Shown one piece after another: positions 50,012 to 61,467 of a DNA stretch of 64,000 nucleotides. Source of the stretch: Limonium bicolor (taxonomy: Eukaryota > Streptophyta > Magnoliopsida > Caryophyllales > Plumbaginaceae); contig CM041777.1 of the NCBI GenBank assembly GCA_023374045.1, positions 109,767,588-109,831,587 on the forward strand. The letters are read 5' to 3'. Position 1 is the stretch's first letter, and every line of letters starts with the position of its first letter. The position numbers and the translations under genes were made by a program. The notes beneath the pieces are model-generated. The model did not search any database. It was not told the DNA's origin and saw only the letters and a list, made by a program, of their open reading frames with translations.

Positions 50012-50539
50012 ATGTCTAGTCGAGATCGCCAAGCTGGCAGAGGTAGAGGTGGTGGGTCTGAAGGATCCGCACCTGAGACCCAGAACGCGGGCGTTGTAGA
50101 GGCGGTAGCTGCCGTCTTTGCACAGCTAGCCCAGATGGGCGGCATACAGATTGACGCACCCCCACTACCACTACCTATAGTCCCACCCCCCACCCGCACC
50201 GAGAGAGCCGAACTGGCTGAAGAACATTGCTGATACACGGGTTCCTACATACGACAGAGTTGCAAACCCCACAGTCCTTGAGAGGTATATCGTTGAGCAT
50301 GAGAACCTTTGATGTTATACATGTTCCCGCTGAGCATCAGGTCAGGATAGCGGCTTTTCACTTGAGGAACACCGCCAGCACTTGCTGGACGCCCGTGAAG
50401 GCCCATTACCTTGATGTGGAAGGTTTTAGCTGGACGGGGTACGTGGAGCTGCTGAGAGAGAAGTATTATCGTGCTCACTTGAAGCAGAGAAAGAAGGAGT
50501 TTGAGGTACTGAGACAGGGTAGTATGACAGTAGATCAGT
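50012..50539 (+). pseudogene. gag: E4 Gag, broken by E3 insertion
   Basis: The start is ATG 50012 (MSSRDRQAGRGRGGG). The gag domain continues as VLERYIVEHE, HVPAEHQVRIAAFHLRNTAS and FSWTGYVELLREKYY, up to QGSMTVDQL. A frameshift lies near 50200-50235 and a TGA lies near 50311. The reading is cut at 50539 by the E3 LTR. It is homologous to E1 and E3 gag exon 1 but in opposite orientation, so it is a separate element. Confidence 0.8.
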
Positions 50540-53500
50540 TGTAACACCCCTCTCGGCAATCATGTTTCACAACGGAAGTATAACAGTAAATATCCTCACA
50601 TGGGTGTCACATGTCATTACTCGTCCATGCGAGTAAAGAAGTAGAAACGAAATACAGTAATTAATAACGACAAATATAAAACTCCACAGTGATCGAGATA
50701 CCATCCTATACATCATGCTAAGTTCAAAATCATATCGATGACAAGTGAGCGTTAACCGTTTCCAAATATATACAACATCGTCATAGTGTGAACTAGATTC
50801 TACAAAATACATACGAAGTCTCGTGCGGTAATAAAAACAAAAGCCCTATCTACACCGGGTCCCTACTTTGGATTCAACGTGATCAACAACCTGTAAAACA
50901 CCGTGGAGGCTCAGCGATAAAGGCTGAGTATGCTAGGTATGTATTTGGACCCTATTGGTCACTTAATCGTTATAACTGTCTTTGCATTAGATTCGTTACA
51001 TGTTGTACCGGAATTTCAATTTATATTGAATACTGTAAAAGACATAATTAAACATACAACATTCACTATAATACACACTCATAATTTATATTAACAACAC
51101 GGAATAAATTCGAATGTGGTAGAATGCGTAGTCACTTTTAATGATCGATATACATTATTACAACCGACCTCCCAGGCCCTCACATACCATCGCATTTAAT
51201 TACCACTATCGGGTGTCAAGTTAGGACAACTCTCGAAATAACTCACATGGACTGTTGTCCCACATACACACAAAGGTGCTCATCATGCCAAGGATCAGGA
51301 GATCCCGGGACTTTCACTTTGCCTTTTTAAAGGCGTCCTTAAATGGCTGAAGCCTGGTACCAACAGTAGTACACTCTGTCTGACGATCTATGTAGGTTCA
51401 TCAGAATTTAACCAGAGTAGACCCGATGCGGGCGTTAACTCTAGTGATCACTGTACGCAACCAGTAGCCAATGACTAACTGGGTTTTATCAACACACTCA
51501 CCAACTCTTCATCACTTGATTAATTTTAATCAATTTCCTAAAGTATAGTCTTAGGTCTGGAGAATCCATTTATTACTTAGTTGCCCTAAGGGTCTTACGC
51601 ATACTTAGAAGTAATCTAGGTCGTATTCATGTTCGAGATCCATGCTCTAGAGACTGACATAGACGTGTCTCGCACCTAAGTGTTTTACTAGGTTAATATG
51701 TATATGTTTATAATACTAAGTGTATTATATTAAGTAACAATAGTGTCATCACATTGCTTGTATGTGTATGTTTGTATAAGCCGATCTATAGTCGGCGTAA
51801 TATTAGTTCGAAAGGACGTTCACGTACAATAGTAATAATGCGATAATAGCAAACAGATATGAGTTCAAACCACACATACATGCATATAAGCACACACATA
51901 ACATTGTTAAAATACATCAATATCGTCTGAACCCGAGGAAGCCCTCAGGACAATTCAGACCAAAAGTGTCCATATACCGTACACCACATACCGTACACCA
52001 TAGACCAAGGATGCGCAAAACCCTAAGCTCGTCTGGCGCCTTTTCTGACGTCGATCTAAAACATTAATATCACTATGAGTCAATCCACACTCGGTATTTC
52101 TGAATAACGCTAATAATCCGACATTTCATCCCTGGATTTCAACAATTAGTTGGTTCAGATTTTCGTTACGTTAAACTTGTTACTCGTAGTAATTACTAAC
52201 GTTCAAGTTTAACTAAATAAGTCGGTTTATATAAAACGTCATAGTTCGTAGTATCTCCCAATGTTAGGATTTATTCCATTATAATCCCATGATATTTATA
52301 AGTATACAATATACATCTATGTTCATACTTATGTATATAATCTAACCAAATCGGTTGCACAAACAAGTATATTTATAACCTACAGTTGCATGTATACATG
52401 CAACGTTAATTCATATGATATTGCCATTTCATTATTCATTTGTATACATTGTATTATACAACTCATTAACATTGTAACAAGTTACATTTAAATTCAAAAA
52501 CTTACAGCTTTATAGTTTATAAACTATACCAATGTAATAACACTTACCATTTGATATTATATGGTTTCCAACCATACTTATACTTGTTTTACACATGTAT
52601 AGCTTGCGCATTATATACATAAGTTTCATGAATTATAAATCCTCATATAATATTACATTTTATCATCTTATTGAGATGATTATTCTCATTAGTTGTATTA
52701 TATTATACAGCTTATCTTAAGGTTTCTATCTTAATATTATGTACACTTATGTCATAGAACAACAATTCCTAAGGGTTTTTATTATACACCTTAGTTTATA
52801 ATTCCCATTATTCATTACTTGTCACATTATTTATGTGCAAATTATTAACTGTACTAGTTCCATTTTAATCACATTAATATTATATAGTTGTTATAACATT
52901 TATACATTATAGACTATAGTCTAAAATTCATTTCTTAACACCTAATTTGCACAACAGCTCATAAGTTACTTAAATTATTATATTTGACCCCATGTCTTAT
53001 ACAACATTACAATTTATATCCTTATATCATATAGTATAATATTTTTATTTCATTATTGTTTTAACCTATAGTTTTATAAAAACTATTATAATTGTCGAGA
53101 ATACACTAATAACATAAGTCTGATTTTATCAACCTCCCATACTTTTCTTTTATTACAATATTGCCACCTATTTTATACAATGTTATATATATCATATATT
53201 ATAACATCTTAAACTTTATAACAAATATAACCTATAGTTTTTAATACCTAAAATTTCCGAACAGACCCTATGGTGTGTTTTAATTTATTTCTCAGCCTAC
53301 TAACTTTCTATATTTACGAATTGACCCAGATTTATAACATATACTTTCTAATGTCATTATAACTATACATTATACACTTTTCTTATTTAAACCCTTTATA
53401 TTATTCTAAAAATCACCAAACTTTACTAACATGTTATAATTTGCTATATTACTAATTTAACCTAAAACTTTAAGAAATTTTCATTCCTACCCAAAAGTTT

Positions 53501-55676
53501 TGTAAATTCAACATTTAACTCCTAATCTCAATATAGGTCACAAATTAATTACTTATGACATAAATTTTGGTCAAAGCCCTAACATGCTCATATTGACCTA
53601 TAAGCTACCAGTTTAACCCTAAGTTTTGTAATTACGTTTTGACCCATATTTTCCAGAAATTACATTTTTAACCCTAAACTTTATAAAATTCATTTAAATA
53701 GCTTTTAAAGCCTAACTTTTGGCTAATATATGTTTAGCCCTTAAATTTCATTTTAATTATGGTTTGACCCCCATATATACTCGGTAATATTTATATGGTC
53801 TTAAAAGTAGATTAAACTTAATGTACATAAACTAAAATGGCCTAAAGTACATGGCGTAATTATAAACATTAACATAAGATAAAAATTACATATAAATGTC
53901 ACAAATGACATATTTTGGTCACGGCTTTTATTATTTTTACCCAGATATTTTTATAAATTGCATTTTAACCATTTGAATTATCCTTATAACATTATAAGTC
54001 ATTTATATGCTAAGCAAGCTAGCCAAAATGTTAATTAACATCTTAATATATAGTTAGGTCATATAAAACCTTATAACTCTACGGCTTGATTTATTTTGCA
54101 ACAAAAATGACATAAAACATTAAATAACTTAGGAATAAGTTTACTTACATTATTTTGAGTCACAAAATCAGCCAAGCACACTTAATAGCTCACAGCCTAA
54201 TTTTAAAACAAGCCTAAGTTAGTTTTTGAAAATAAACTCACATATAACCTTGATTAGTATATCATTTAGGTAGTGATTTAGCTTACTTTGACAAGTTTAC
54301 ACTTAGGGTTGATTTTCACAACTTTAGGCAGAATGTTTCCCAGGTTCCAAGCATATTTCACCAGCATATTTGTAATAAAAAAGGACATGTGTTACTCTTG
54401 TGATATTAATAACTAGTTACGGTATAATATAAGGTTAAAATGTCATGATTTTTACCTTGGTTTGTAGAGATGTTTTAGTGGTGTTCTCGCCTGATTTTTA
54501 AAGTACAAAAAGAGTGTTATAAGCTAGAGAACACAACCGCATAACATAAGGTAGGAAAGAGCTAGGGTTTACCTTGTGAAAACGGTTTTTAATGGTGTTT
54601 TTAGCACCAAATGGGCCAAGACTTGAAGAGACTGGTATATCTACTGAAATAGTATGTAAAGAGGAGGAAAATAAGCTTAAGGAACTCAAGAACAAAACCG
54701 GAAATGAAAAGAAGAAGGATTTACAAGCTTAAAGCATGTTTTTACCTTATATGTTACTTAAGCCTAACTTGCCTTCTCATTTGGATTTTCGGCCAAAAAA
54801 CTCCGCTTATTTTCTAGCCAACTCGGGCTGGAGGAGTGGATGGCAATGGGATTAGTTTACAGCAATGGAAAGAAGAAGAAAAGAGGAAGAGAATGATGAT
54901 TTCCATGCTTTAAGATCTTACCTAGTTCAAAATGTATTGTTCTTGGAAGTTGGCTGCTGCTCACACCAATGGTGGAAGAAAAGGGAGGGTTTATAGTGGA
55001 TAATCTCGGCTGGGAGAAGGTAATGAGAGGAGAGAGTGAATTTTGGCTTTTTTAAGTAAGATAAGATTAAGTATTGAATAGTTATGTGATGAGTCACTTA
55101 GGAGATATTTTGGAGATTGCTTAATGGAGGGGGAAACCTCCTAAGCTGCCACCCAAAGATGGTCAAGGTCCTGGGGTAAGTATTGACCATTGACTTGATT
55201 AGGTAATTAAGTGTTAATTTTCCACTATTTGAGTACTATTCACATTTTGTTACACAAATTTCTGATTTTTTTTTGAAAATTTTTGAATTAGACATTCTAA
55301 TGTGGTAAATTATGTGACATTAGTATACTTAAGGGTAATCAAGGCCCTAAAACCAAACAAAACTCATTGTGAAGACAATCTCTCAAAAATGTGCTTTAAG
55401 GAGTTTTAAAGCACATTTTGTGTCTTAACGTGTTTTGAGCTTGGTTTTCTTTGGTAGTGGATTTATTATGTTTATTCATGAGTTATAATGCTTAGTAATC
55501 AAATTTGGGTCCTAAGGAGTTCATTTGGGCACATATTTGTCCTAAATGGTCAAAGTGTGTAAGTTCTTCGTTTTATGATGACCATTGTTGTTTTTAATTG
55601 ATTTTTAAGGCATGTTTAGGCCTTAATTTATTTTGTTAGATGTTTAATCAAGGTTTAATTAGTTAGGGGTATTTTA
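50540..55676 (-). repeat. E3 3' LTR, 5.1 kb
   Basis: It begins TGTAACACCCC and ends GGGGTATTTTA (the last C has become T) on the plus strand. The first 1.6 kb aligns with 62326-64000 with frequent substitutions and small indels, so the element is older than E2. It is AT-rich in the middle. No genes. Confidence 0.88.
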
Positions 55677-56297
55677 ATCTACCCTCTTAAAAAGACTTCG
55701 TCTCGAAGTCGCCTTTCTCTTATAGATTACAATAACTACCCTTATGCCCCATAATGTATATCTATGTTATATACCATTCACACATAATGTATTGTGCTTA
55801 TACAGCACATTGCCCTCAATTGTGGCGTTAATTCAAATATATGGATGTAGGCGATCCATTAGCACCGTCATTTTCTATCAGTTCAACTCTGACAACCTCC
55901 CCGAGGTGTCCATATCATTCGACATTCCACATTTCATCGTTCCATATCTATGATCCAATCAGTATCTAAACAATACTATATGCGAAGGATTCATAAGGAA
56001 ACATAATATATATCACAAGTATCTTAAACAGATACTACTTTCATTAGTTTACCCATTGCCATACAAGTATCTCACAGGATACGCACATACATACTTGCAC
56101 ACAAATGTGAAAACGCATATACAACAAAAACATAACTATATACACAAGTATGCCCCGCATACCAACACAAAACCTAGTGCACACAAGTGTATAGCCAAGA
56201 GGCTCTACCCCCTTAAAAAGGGTTACGTCCCTGTACCCCACAAGTATACATAGACGCTACTCGAAGAGCGCTGGATACTTGGCTCTCATGGAGTCCT
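55677..56297 (-). other. E3 3' untranslated region and polypurine tracts
   Basis: Next to the LTR the minus strand reads TTTTTAAGAGGGTAGAT, the polypurine tract used to prime plus-strand DNA. A second purine run (CTTTTTAAGGGGGTAGAG) lies at about 56203-56220, just after the pol end. No gene is seen between. Confidence 0.65.
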
Positions 56298-56876
56298 CTA
56301 ACTCCCAAGTGGCCTCTTCCACCTCGTGGTTGACCAAAGGACTTTAACCATGCGGATGGTCTTGTTCCTGGTCTCCCGCATCTTCGTGTCGAGAATGAGA
56401 AGTGGAGTCTCCTCGTATCTGAGAGACGGATCGAGCTCTAAGTGCTCTGGCTCCAAAACATGCGAAGGGTAAGGCATGTACTTCTTCAACTGAGAAATAT
56501 GGAATACATCATGCACTTTCCCGAGCTCAGCAGGTAAGTCTAACCTGTAAGCTAACAGGCCCACTCGCTCTGTAATGCAGTACAAACTAACGTACTTCGG
56601 GCTCAACTTGCCCTTTTGTCCGAACTGCAAGATGCCCTTCATAGGTGACACTTTGAGGAAGACCCGGTCATAGACTGCAAACTCGAGATCTCTCCGTCGG
56701 ACGTCTGCATATGACTTCTGTCTATCCTGGGTGATCTTCATGTTTCTACGGATCTGTAAGACATCCTTCTTTATCTGCTCAAGGTACTCGGGTCCAAGGA
56801 ATGTGTTCTCGCTGGCCTCGTCCCAGCAGAAAGGTGTCCTACATGGTCTACCATACAACGCCTGGAAAGGTGGCAT
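56298..56876 (-). pseudogene. pol: E3 integrase C-terminus and chromodomain
   Basis: The open piece starts MPPFQALYGRPCRTPFCW, followed by RQKSYADVRRRDLEF and KGKLSPKYVSLYCITERVG (the GPY/F module, degraded). VHDVFHISQLKKY leads into the chromodomain-like end YEETPLLILD...RNKTIRMVKVLW. In chromoviruses this module targets integration to chromatin. Its first 30 codons continue the integrase core upstream, across stop codons. Confidence 0.88.
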
Positions 56877-57640
56877 CTGAATCGAGGCATGATAGCTGTT
56901 GTTGTAGGCAAACTCAATCAGGTGTAACCGGTCAACCCAACTCTCCTAGAAATCTAAGGCACATGCTCAGAGCATGTCCTCTAACGTCTGAATGGTTATC
57001 TCACTCTGGCCATCATTTTGTGGGTGAAAGGCAATACTTAGCTTCAACTTCGTACTCAATGCCTCCTGAACTTGCCCCCAAAACCGTGATAGGAATCGAG
57101 GGTCTCTATCTGACACGATCGTCTTCGGCACACCATGGTGTCTAATAATCTCTCTCTAGAAAAGGTCCACTAGCTTGGGAACTTTCTTGGTGTCCTTGAT
57201 AGGAATAAACTTTACCACTTTTGTCAGTCTGTCGAGGATCACCCAAATGGTGTTTGAACCTCCCTTAGTCGGTGGAAGGCCGACAATGAAATCCATGGAT
57301 AGATCCTCGAACTTCTAGTACGGAATGGGCATAGGCTGCACCAAACCTCCTGATCTTCTATGCTCGAACTTGACTTTCTAACAAGTCAAGCAGCGGGTAA
57401 CAAACTCTGCTACATCCTTCTTCATGCCACTCCACCAAAAGTGAGTCTTCAAGTCTCTATACATATTTGACGATCCCGGGTGGATGGACAAGGAAGAGCA
57501 ATGAGCTTCTTGCAATATCTTGTCTTTCAATTCTGGGTTGTACTCTGGGATGCACAATCTGCCATTCAATCGGATCAGCCCGTCATCACTGAGTCTGAAA
57601 TCATACTTCTGCCCCTGGAAAGCCGTCAACTAACTGCTGC
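56877..57640 (-). pseudogene. pol: E3 integrase N-terminus and catalytic core
   Basis: The zinc-binding HHCC module is readable (EAHCSSLSIHPGSSNMYRD ... FVTRCLTC, 57520-57378). Then come the three acidic positions of the DDE core: Asp in SMDFIVGLP, Asp in IVSDRDPRF, and Glu in GQSEITIQTLE. Stops interrupt the frame at several places, mostly TAG where relatives have Gln or Trp. It is not functional here. Confidence 0.85.
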
Positions 57641-58203
57641 CTAATGGTTTGTATGTACTGGTCGCTGTCCTGAGCATAGCGTACTTCCTCGACAAGGCTA
57701 CTGCTCGCTGACATGGCATGTAAGGAGTGAGCTCTCCGGCTCAGGGCATCGGCTACTACATTTTCCTTCCCCTCCTTGTACTTCAGGTTGTCGTAGTCCT
57801 TCAAGAACTCGACTCATCGCCTCTGCCTCATATTCAGATCCTTCTGTGTGAAGATATACTGAAGGCTCTTGTGGTCGGAGTGGATAGTCACTGTGACTCC
57901 GTACAAGTAATGACGCCAAATTTTCAATGCGAATACAATTGCACCCAACTCTAAGTCGTGTGTTGAGTAGTTCTCCTCATGTTTCTTCAGCTGCCTGGAA
58001 GCATAAGCAACCACCTTGCCATGTTGCATGAGAACACACCCTAGCCCCGAACCTGAGGCATCACAGTACACTTCGAACCCGTCAGTCCCTTCAGGGACGG
58101 TAAGTATGGGTGCCGACGTCAGAAGGTCCTTCAGTGTCTGAAAGGAGCGCTCACAATCATCAGTCCAAACAAACTGAGCGTCCTTCTTCATCAGATTCGT
58201 CAT
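57641..58203 (-). pseudogene. pol: E3 RNase H
   Basis: It starts near [18 protein letters not shown] and contains the catalytic acids in [23 protein letters not shown] and IHSDHKSLQ. The longest open stretch is 58203-57814. Beyond that the frame is broken, then resumes as YDNLKYKEGKENVVADALSR (57800-57740). Confidence 0.88.
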
Positions 58204-58970
58204 GGGCTTGGCTACGTTGGAAAAGTCCTGAATAAACTACCTGTAGTATCCGGACAAACTCAATTAACTACGGATGTCTATCACTGTCTTCGGCCTTGGC
58301 CAACTCTTGACTGCCTCAATCTTCACAGGGTCGACAGATATACTGCTGGCTGAAATAATATGCCCGAGGAATGCCACACAATCTAGCCAGAACTCTCACT
58401 TCGAGAGCTTGGCGTATACCTGGTTCTCTCTCATGATCTGTAGAACTCGTCTCAGGTGAGCCTCGTGCTCCTCCTTAGTCTTAGAATAGACTAAGATGTC
58501 ATCGATGAATACCATAACAGATGTGTCGAGCTACTCTCTGAATAAACGGTTCATGAGGTCTAATATGGTTGGTGCACTGGACTATCCAATTGGCATCACG
58601 GTAAACTCATAGTGACCGTAACGCGTCCAGAAAATCGTCTTCTCGATGTCTCCCTCTGTGATGCGTATCTGATGGTAGCCTGATCTATCTTCGAGAACAC
58701 TGAAGCTCCTTTCAACTGATTAAATAGGTCGTCGATGCGTGGGAGAGGATACTTGTTCTTGACTGATACGGCATTCAACTCCCGATAGTCGATGCAGAGT
58801 CGCATGCTCCCACCCTTCTTCTAGACAAACAATATCGGTGCTCCTCATGGAGACACGCTCGGTCGGATGAACCCCTTGTCTAGTAGATCCTCTAACTGGA
58901 CCTTCAACTCCCTCATCTCGTTGGATCCATCCGGTAGGGTGCTTTAGCAATAGGCCCCGTTCCCGGCATA
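58204..58970 (-). pseudogene. pol: E3 reverse transcriptase
   Basis: Motifs in order: [20 protein letters not shown] (58805-58746), [24 protein letters not shown] then SSAP with a TAG between (58598-58570), and the catalytic FIDDILVYS (58513-58487). The last lacks the usual Tyr before the second position, as in many gypsy elements. SWPRPKTVID and GYYR then FIQDF come before RNase H. At least one frameshift (58670-58690) and several TAG codons break it. Confidence 0.88.
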
Positions 58971-59067
58971 AGGTCGATGGCGAACTCCACCTCTCGCATA
59001 GACGGCATGCCTGGCAACTCCTCAGGAAACAGATCAGGGAAGTCGGATACTATAGGGATATCCAACC

Positions 59068-59462
59068 CTATCTGCTCCTGCCTCGTGTCATGGCTGACAC
59101 TAACTTGATGGTGGGCTCCTTCGGTACACTACGGTAGGAAACTGCCTTGCCCTTTGGGCTCTTGAGTAACAATTGGAGCTCGGCGCAATGCAGCCGGTCC
59201 TTGTGTCTCTGCAACCAATTCATACCTATGATGACGTCGAAGCCTAACCCTCTGAACTCTATCAAATCGACAGGGAAAGTCTCATCCTGTATAATGATCT
59301 GTAGGTCGGTGTAGTGTCCCGTGCATCACACTCTCTCCCTAGATGCTAGTGTGACGGTGAAGGTCAATCCCAACTTCTTCACGAAAGAAGAGGAGACGAA
59401 AGAGTGAGACACCCCTAAGTCGAATAAGACAGATGCATCGTTGCCATTGACAGGAAAGGTAC
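59068..59462 (-). pseudogene. pol: E3 aspartic protease
   Basis: The active-site region reads SVLFDLGVSHSFVSSSFVKK (59433-59374). The family has Asp-Ser/Thr-Gly; here the middle residue is Leu (TTA, one C-to-T from TCA). LGFDVIIGMNWL (59250-59215) is the second half. In the protease frame a TAA lies a few bases upstream of CCACAG/GTACC, so the protease is not open to the left without splicing or frame change. Confidence 0.8.
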
Positions 59463-59745
59463 CTGTGGTTTATTCGGTTTATCAATATCACGTTCATTAG
59501 GATTATATGGATTAATTTGATTGTTACCAGTCTTACCCGCAATGACATTGCCAATCTCAGTGGCCTGCGCCATATTAAGAACATTGAGGGTTCCTCCCTT
59601 CTCGGATTCATGGTCTGGATTAAAGAATCGTATAAGAACAAGATGGAAACAAGTGTGTAAAAGAACTCCAAAAACTCCACTTTTATTCATTCATCAAAGT
59701 ATTACATTATGCTTGTATACATGGCTAGTAGCCTTACAATCTTAC
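59463..59745 (-). other. Candidate intron linking AlkB to protease
   Basis: A GTAAGA donor sits one base after the AlkB TGA (59745). A CCACAG acceptor (59463-59465) sits where the protease similarity begins. Joining them would put the AlkB frame in phase with the protease frame. Only the terminal TGA would separate them. Confidence 0.4.
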
Positions 59746-59746
59746 A

Positions 59747-60421
59747 TCAAAACTCTCTAAACGTCAAATTTAAACGCCCCGGTCGGATGTAGCATGTATT
59801 AACTGAAGCTGGTGGTGCGGTATTCAACTTAACTCGCTTGATCCCGTGGTATACTAACCTCGAATCCCCACCGAATACCAATACATCCCCCGACTTCAAG
59901 ACTAGCTTACTAGCTAAGTCCATTCTCTTCTGATCACCATAAATAAATTATGCTTCGTCGCCAATGGAGAACAACACTACGAGAATACCCTTAGTAATAG
60001 ACTCGGGTGTCTCATCCTGGTCCTGGTGTAATCCCAGTCACCCACCTTTCTCGTAGATGTTCACGATGCAAATGTTGGCATTAATGTCGGGTAGTGGGTC
60101 GTCTTCAAGCTGCTGTGTGGTCTCCAGCGCTTTCCTTGCTAAGGTCTTGAATCTCTAGGGTATCCTAGGTACTCTCACCCCATATAATTTCCTAACGTCC
60201 TAGTATGTCCTAGTCTGCGGGTCCCAATCCCTACCTAGGCACATCATGTGCAGCTTCATCTTAGATCCACTCGTAAATCCCCGAATGTAAAACCCGCCTA
60301 ATTCTCTACCCAAGGCTCTACACTCTTCTATGATGTCCGGTTGCTCTCAAAGGTCAAGAATTCTCTAAGTAGAATCATGCCCGGTTGAATGATTTGGCTC
60401 TTCTCTTCGAGATGCTCCCAT
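59747..60421 (-). pseudogene. AlkB-like 2-oxoglutarate/Fe(II) dioxygenase inside E3
   Basis: AlkB proteins remove methyl groups from bases in DNA or RNA by oxidation, using Fe(II) and 2-oxoglutarate. From an ATG at 60421 one frame of 224 codons runs without any indel to a TGA at 59749-59747, close to the size of E. coli AlkB. Visible landmarks: GGFYIRGFTSGSKMKLHMMC (about residues 46-65), CLGRDWDPQTRTY, ICIVNIYEKGG, the iron-binding LHQDQDE (His132, Asp134), SIGDEA then FIYGD, SGDVLVFGGDSRLVYHG (distal His192), and RPGRLNLTFRE with the RxNxTxR signature (Arg216-Arg222). Six premature stops interrupt the frame (three TAG, two TGA, one TAA), so this copy is dead. It lies between gag and protease and reads the same way. 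It is absent at the same place in E1. What it demethylates, and whether it is a host gene capture, are unknown. Confidence 0.9.
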
Positions 60422-60942
60422 CTTTTGTTTATGAATTTTGGTGATCTCGGTCTTTATGGTAGGGGGTTACATATATTGTTACTACGTAAGATGTGAAAGT
60501 TCTTCTAAGGTAAGTTACTACTAAAGTCGGTCCTTAATTCATAGAACATGCTTCAAAAGCGCTTAACACACAACATGGTTTAAAACAATAACACTCGGGT
60601 ATTAAGATTACATGTAGCGTGTTGGGCCCCCGCCTTAGTGCCCAACGCTCCTGAGAAGTTCAGGGCGCTCTTGCCTTGATCAACTCCCTTCCCCTTTTGA
60701 AAGCACGAGTTTGAGGAAGTCTGGCCTCCTTGGCCACCCCGTGGTGCTCCAGATCCTCCAGCTAAGGTCTTCTGAGTAGTCTTTGGTGGCTGTCGTTTCA
60801 GCTGTCGAGGCTCGATTAGCACTCGAAGTCGTGATGCCCCTGCTTCTTGCAGTAACGGCACTCCACCTTGCGGCCGCTGCAGTCAAGTCCTGGGTGTTGC
60901 TCCCACAGTGCTTGGAGTAATGACGTTGGGGATGTCCGGTGC

Positions 60943-61026
60943 CTGATTGCAACCGTAACTTAAGTTAATATAGGAAGATATACATGATAAGATTAATGAA
61001 CAAATTTATGAGGAGGGTATTCTCAC
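60943..61026 (-). other. E3 gag intron 3 (84 bp)
   Basis: CAAGG/GTGAGAATACC donor and GCAATCAG/GCACCGG acceptor, at the same site and of the same length as in E1. Confidence 0.75.
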
Positions 61027-61163
61027 CCTTGGGAGGTGCTGATCTGAGTGGCTGGGCATCGATGGGCAGGCCTATCAACCTCGGAATGGGATCCTTCCCC
61101 TTGAAGCCCTACTGACTTTGCTGCCCTTGCTGCCCCTGCTTCCCTTTCTTCTTAAAGAAGCCT

Positions 61164-61241
61164 CTGTTAAACAGTTTCAGGGTCATCAATCACAATATTT
61201 AAGTAATGGATAATAATTTACAAATGGAATAAGTTCCTTAC
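61164..61241 (-). other. E3 gag intron 2 (78 bp)
   Basis: GGGAAA/GTAAGGAAC donor and TTTAACAG/AGGCTTC acceptor, at the same site as in E1. Confidence 0.7.
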
Positions 61242-61379
61242 TTTCCCTTCTTCGAGTCCTCGCCTCGAGTCACTCCCCCATCCTCAGACGCTCTCTCGAG
61301 CTTCTTCCACTTCTTCTGCCATAGTCTCATCCCGAGTCTGGAGCATTAGCTCCGTCCTCGAGGCAGCATCATAACACTC

Positions 61380-61467
61380 CTAAAATTACATTGGTAAGTC
61401 TTCGTACATTCTTCGGATAATTAAACAAGTATGGCATTAATGGTATTGATGGTATTCACATTTATAC
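61380..61467 (-). other. E3 gag intron 1 (88 bp)
   Basis: TATCCAG/GTATAAATG donor and AATTTTAG/GAGTGTTATG acceptor, at the same site as in E1. Confidence 0.7.

Noticed and set aside
56801..57145. Open frame of 114 codons on the plus strand
   Set aside because: It is antisense to the integrase, which is clearly readable on the minus strand.
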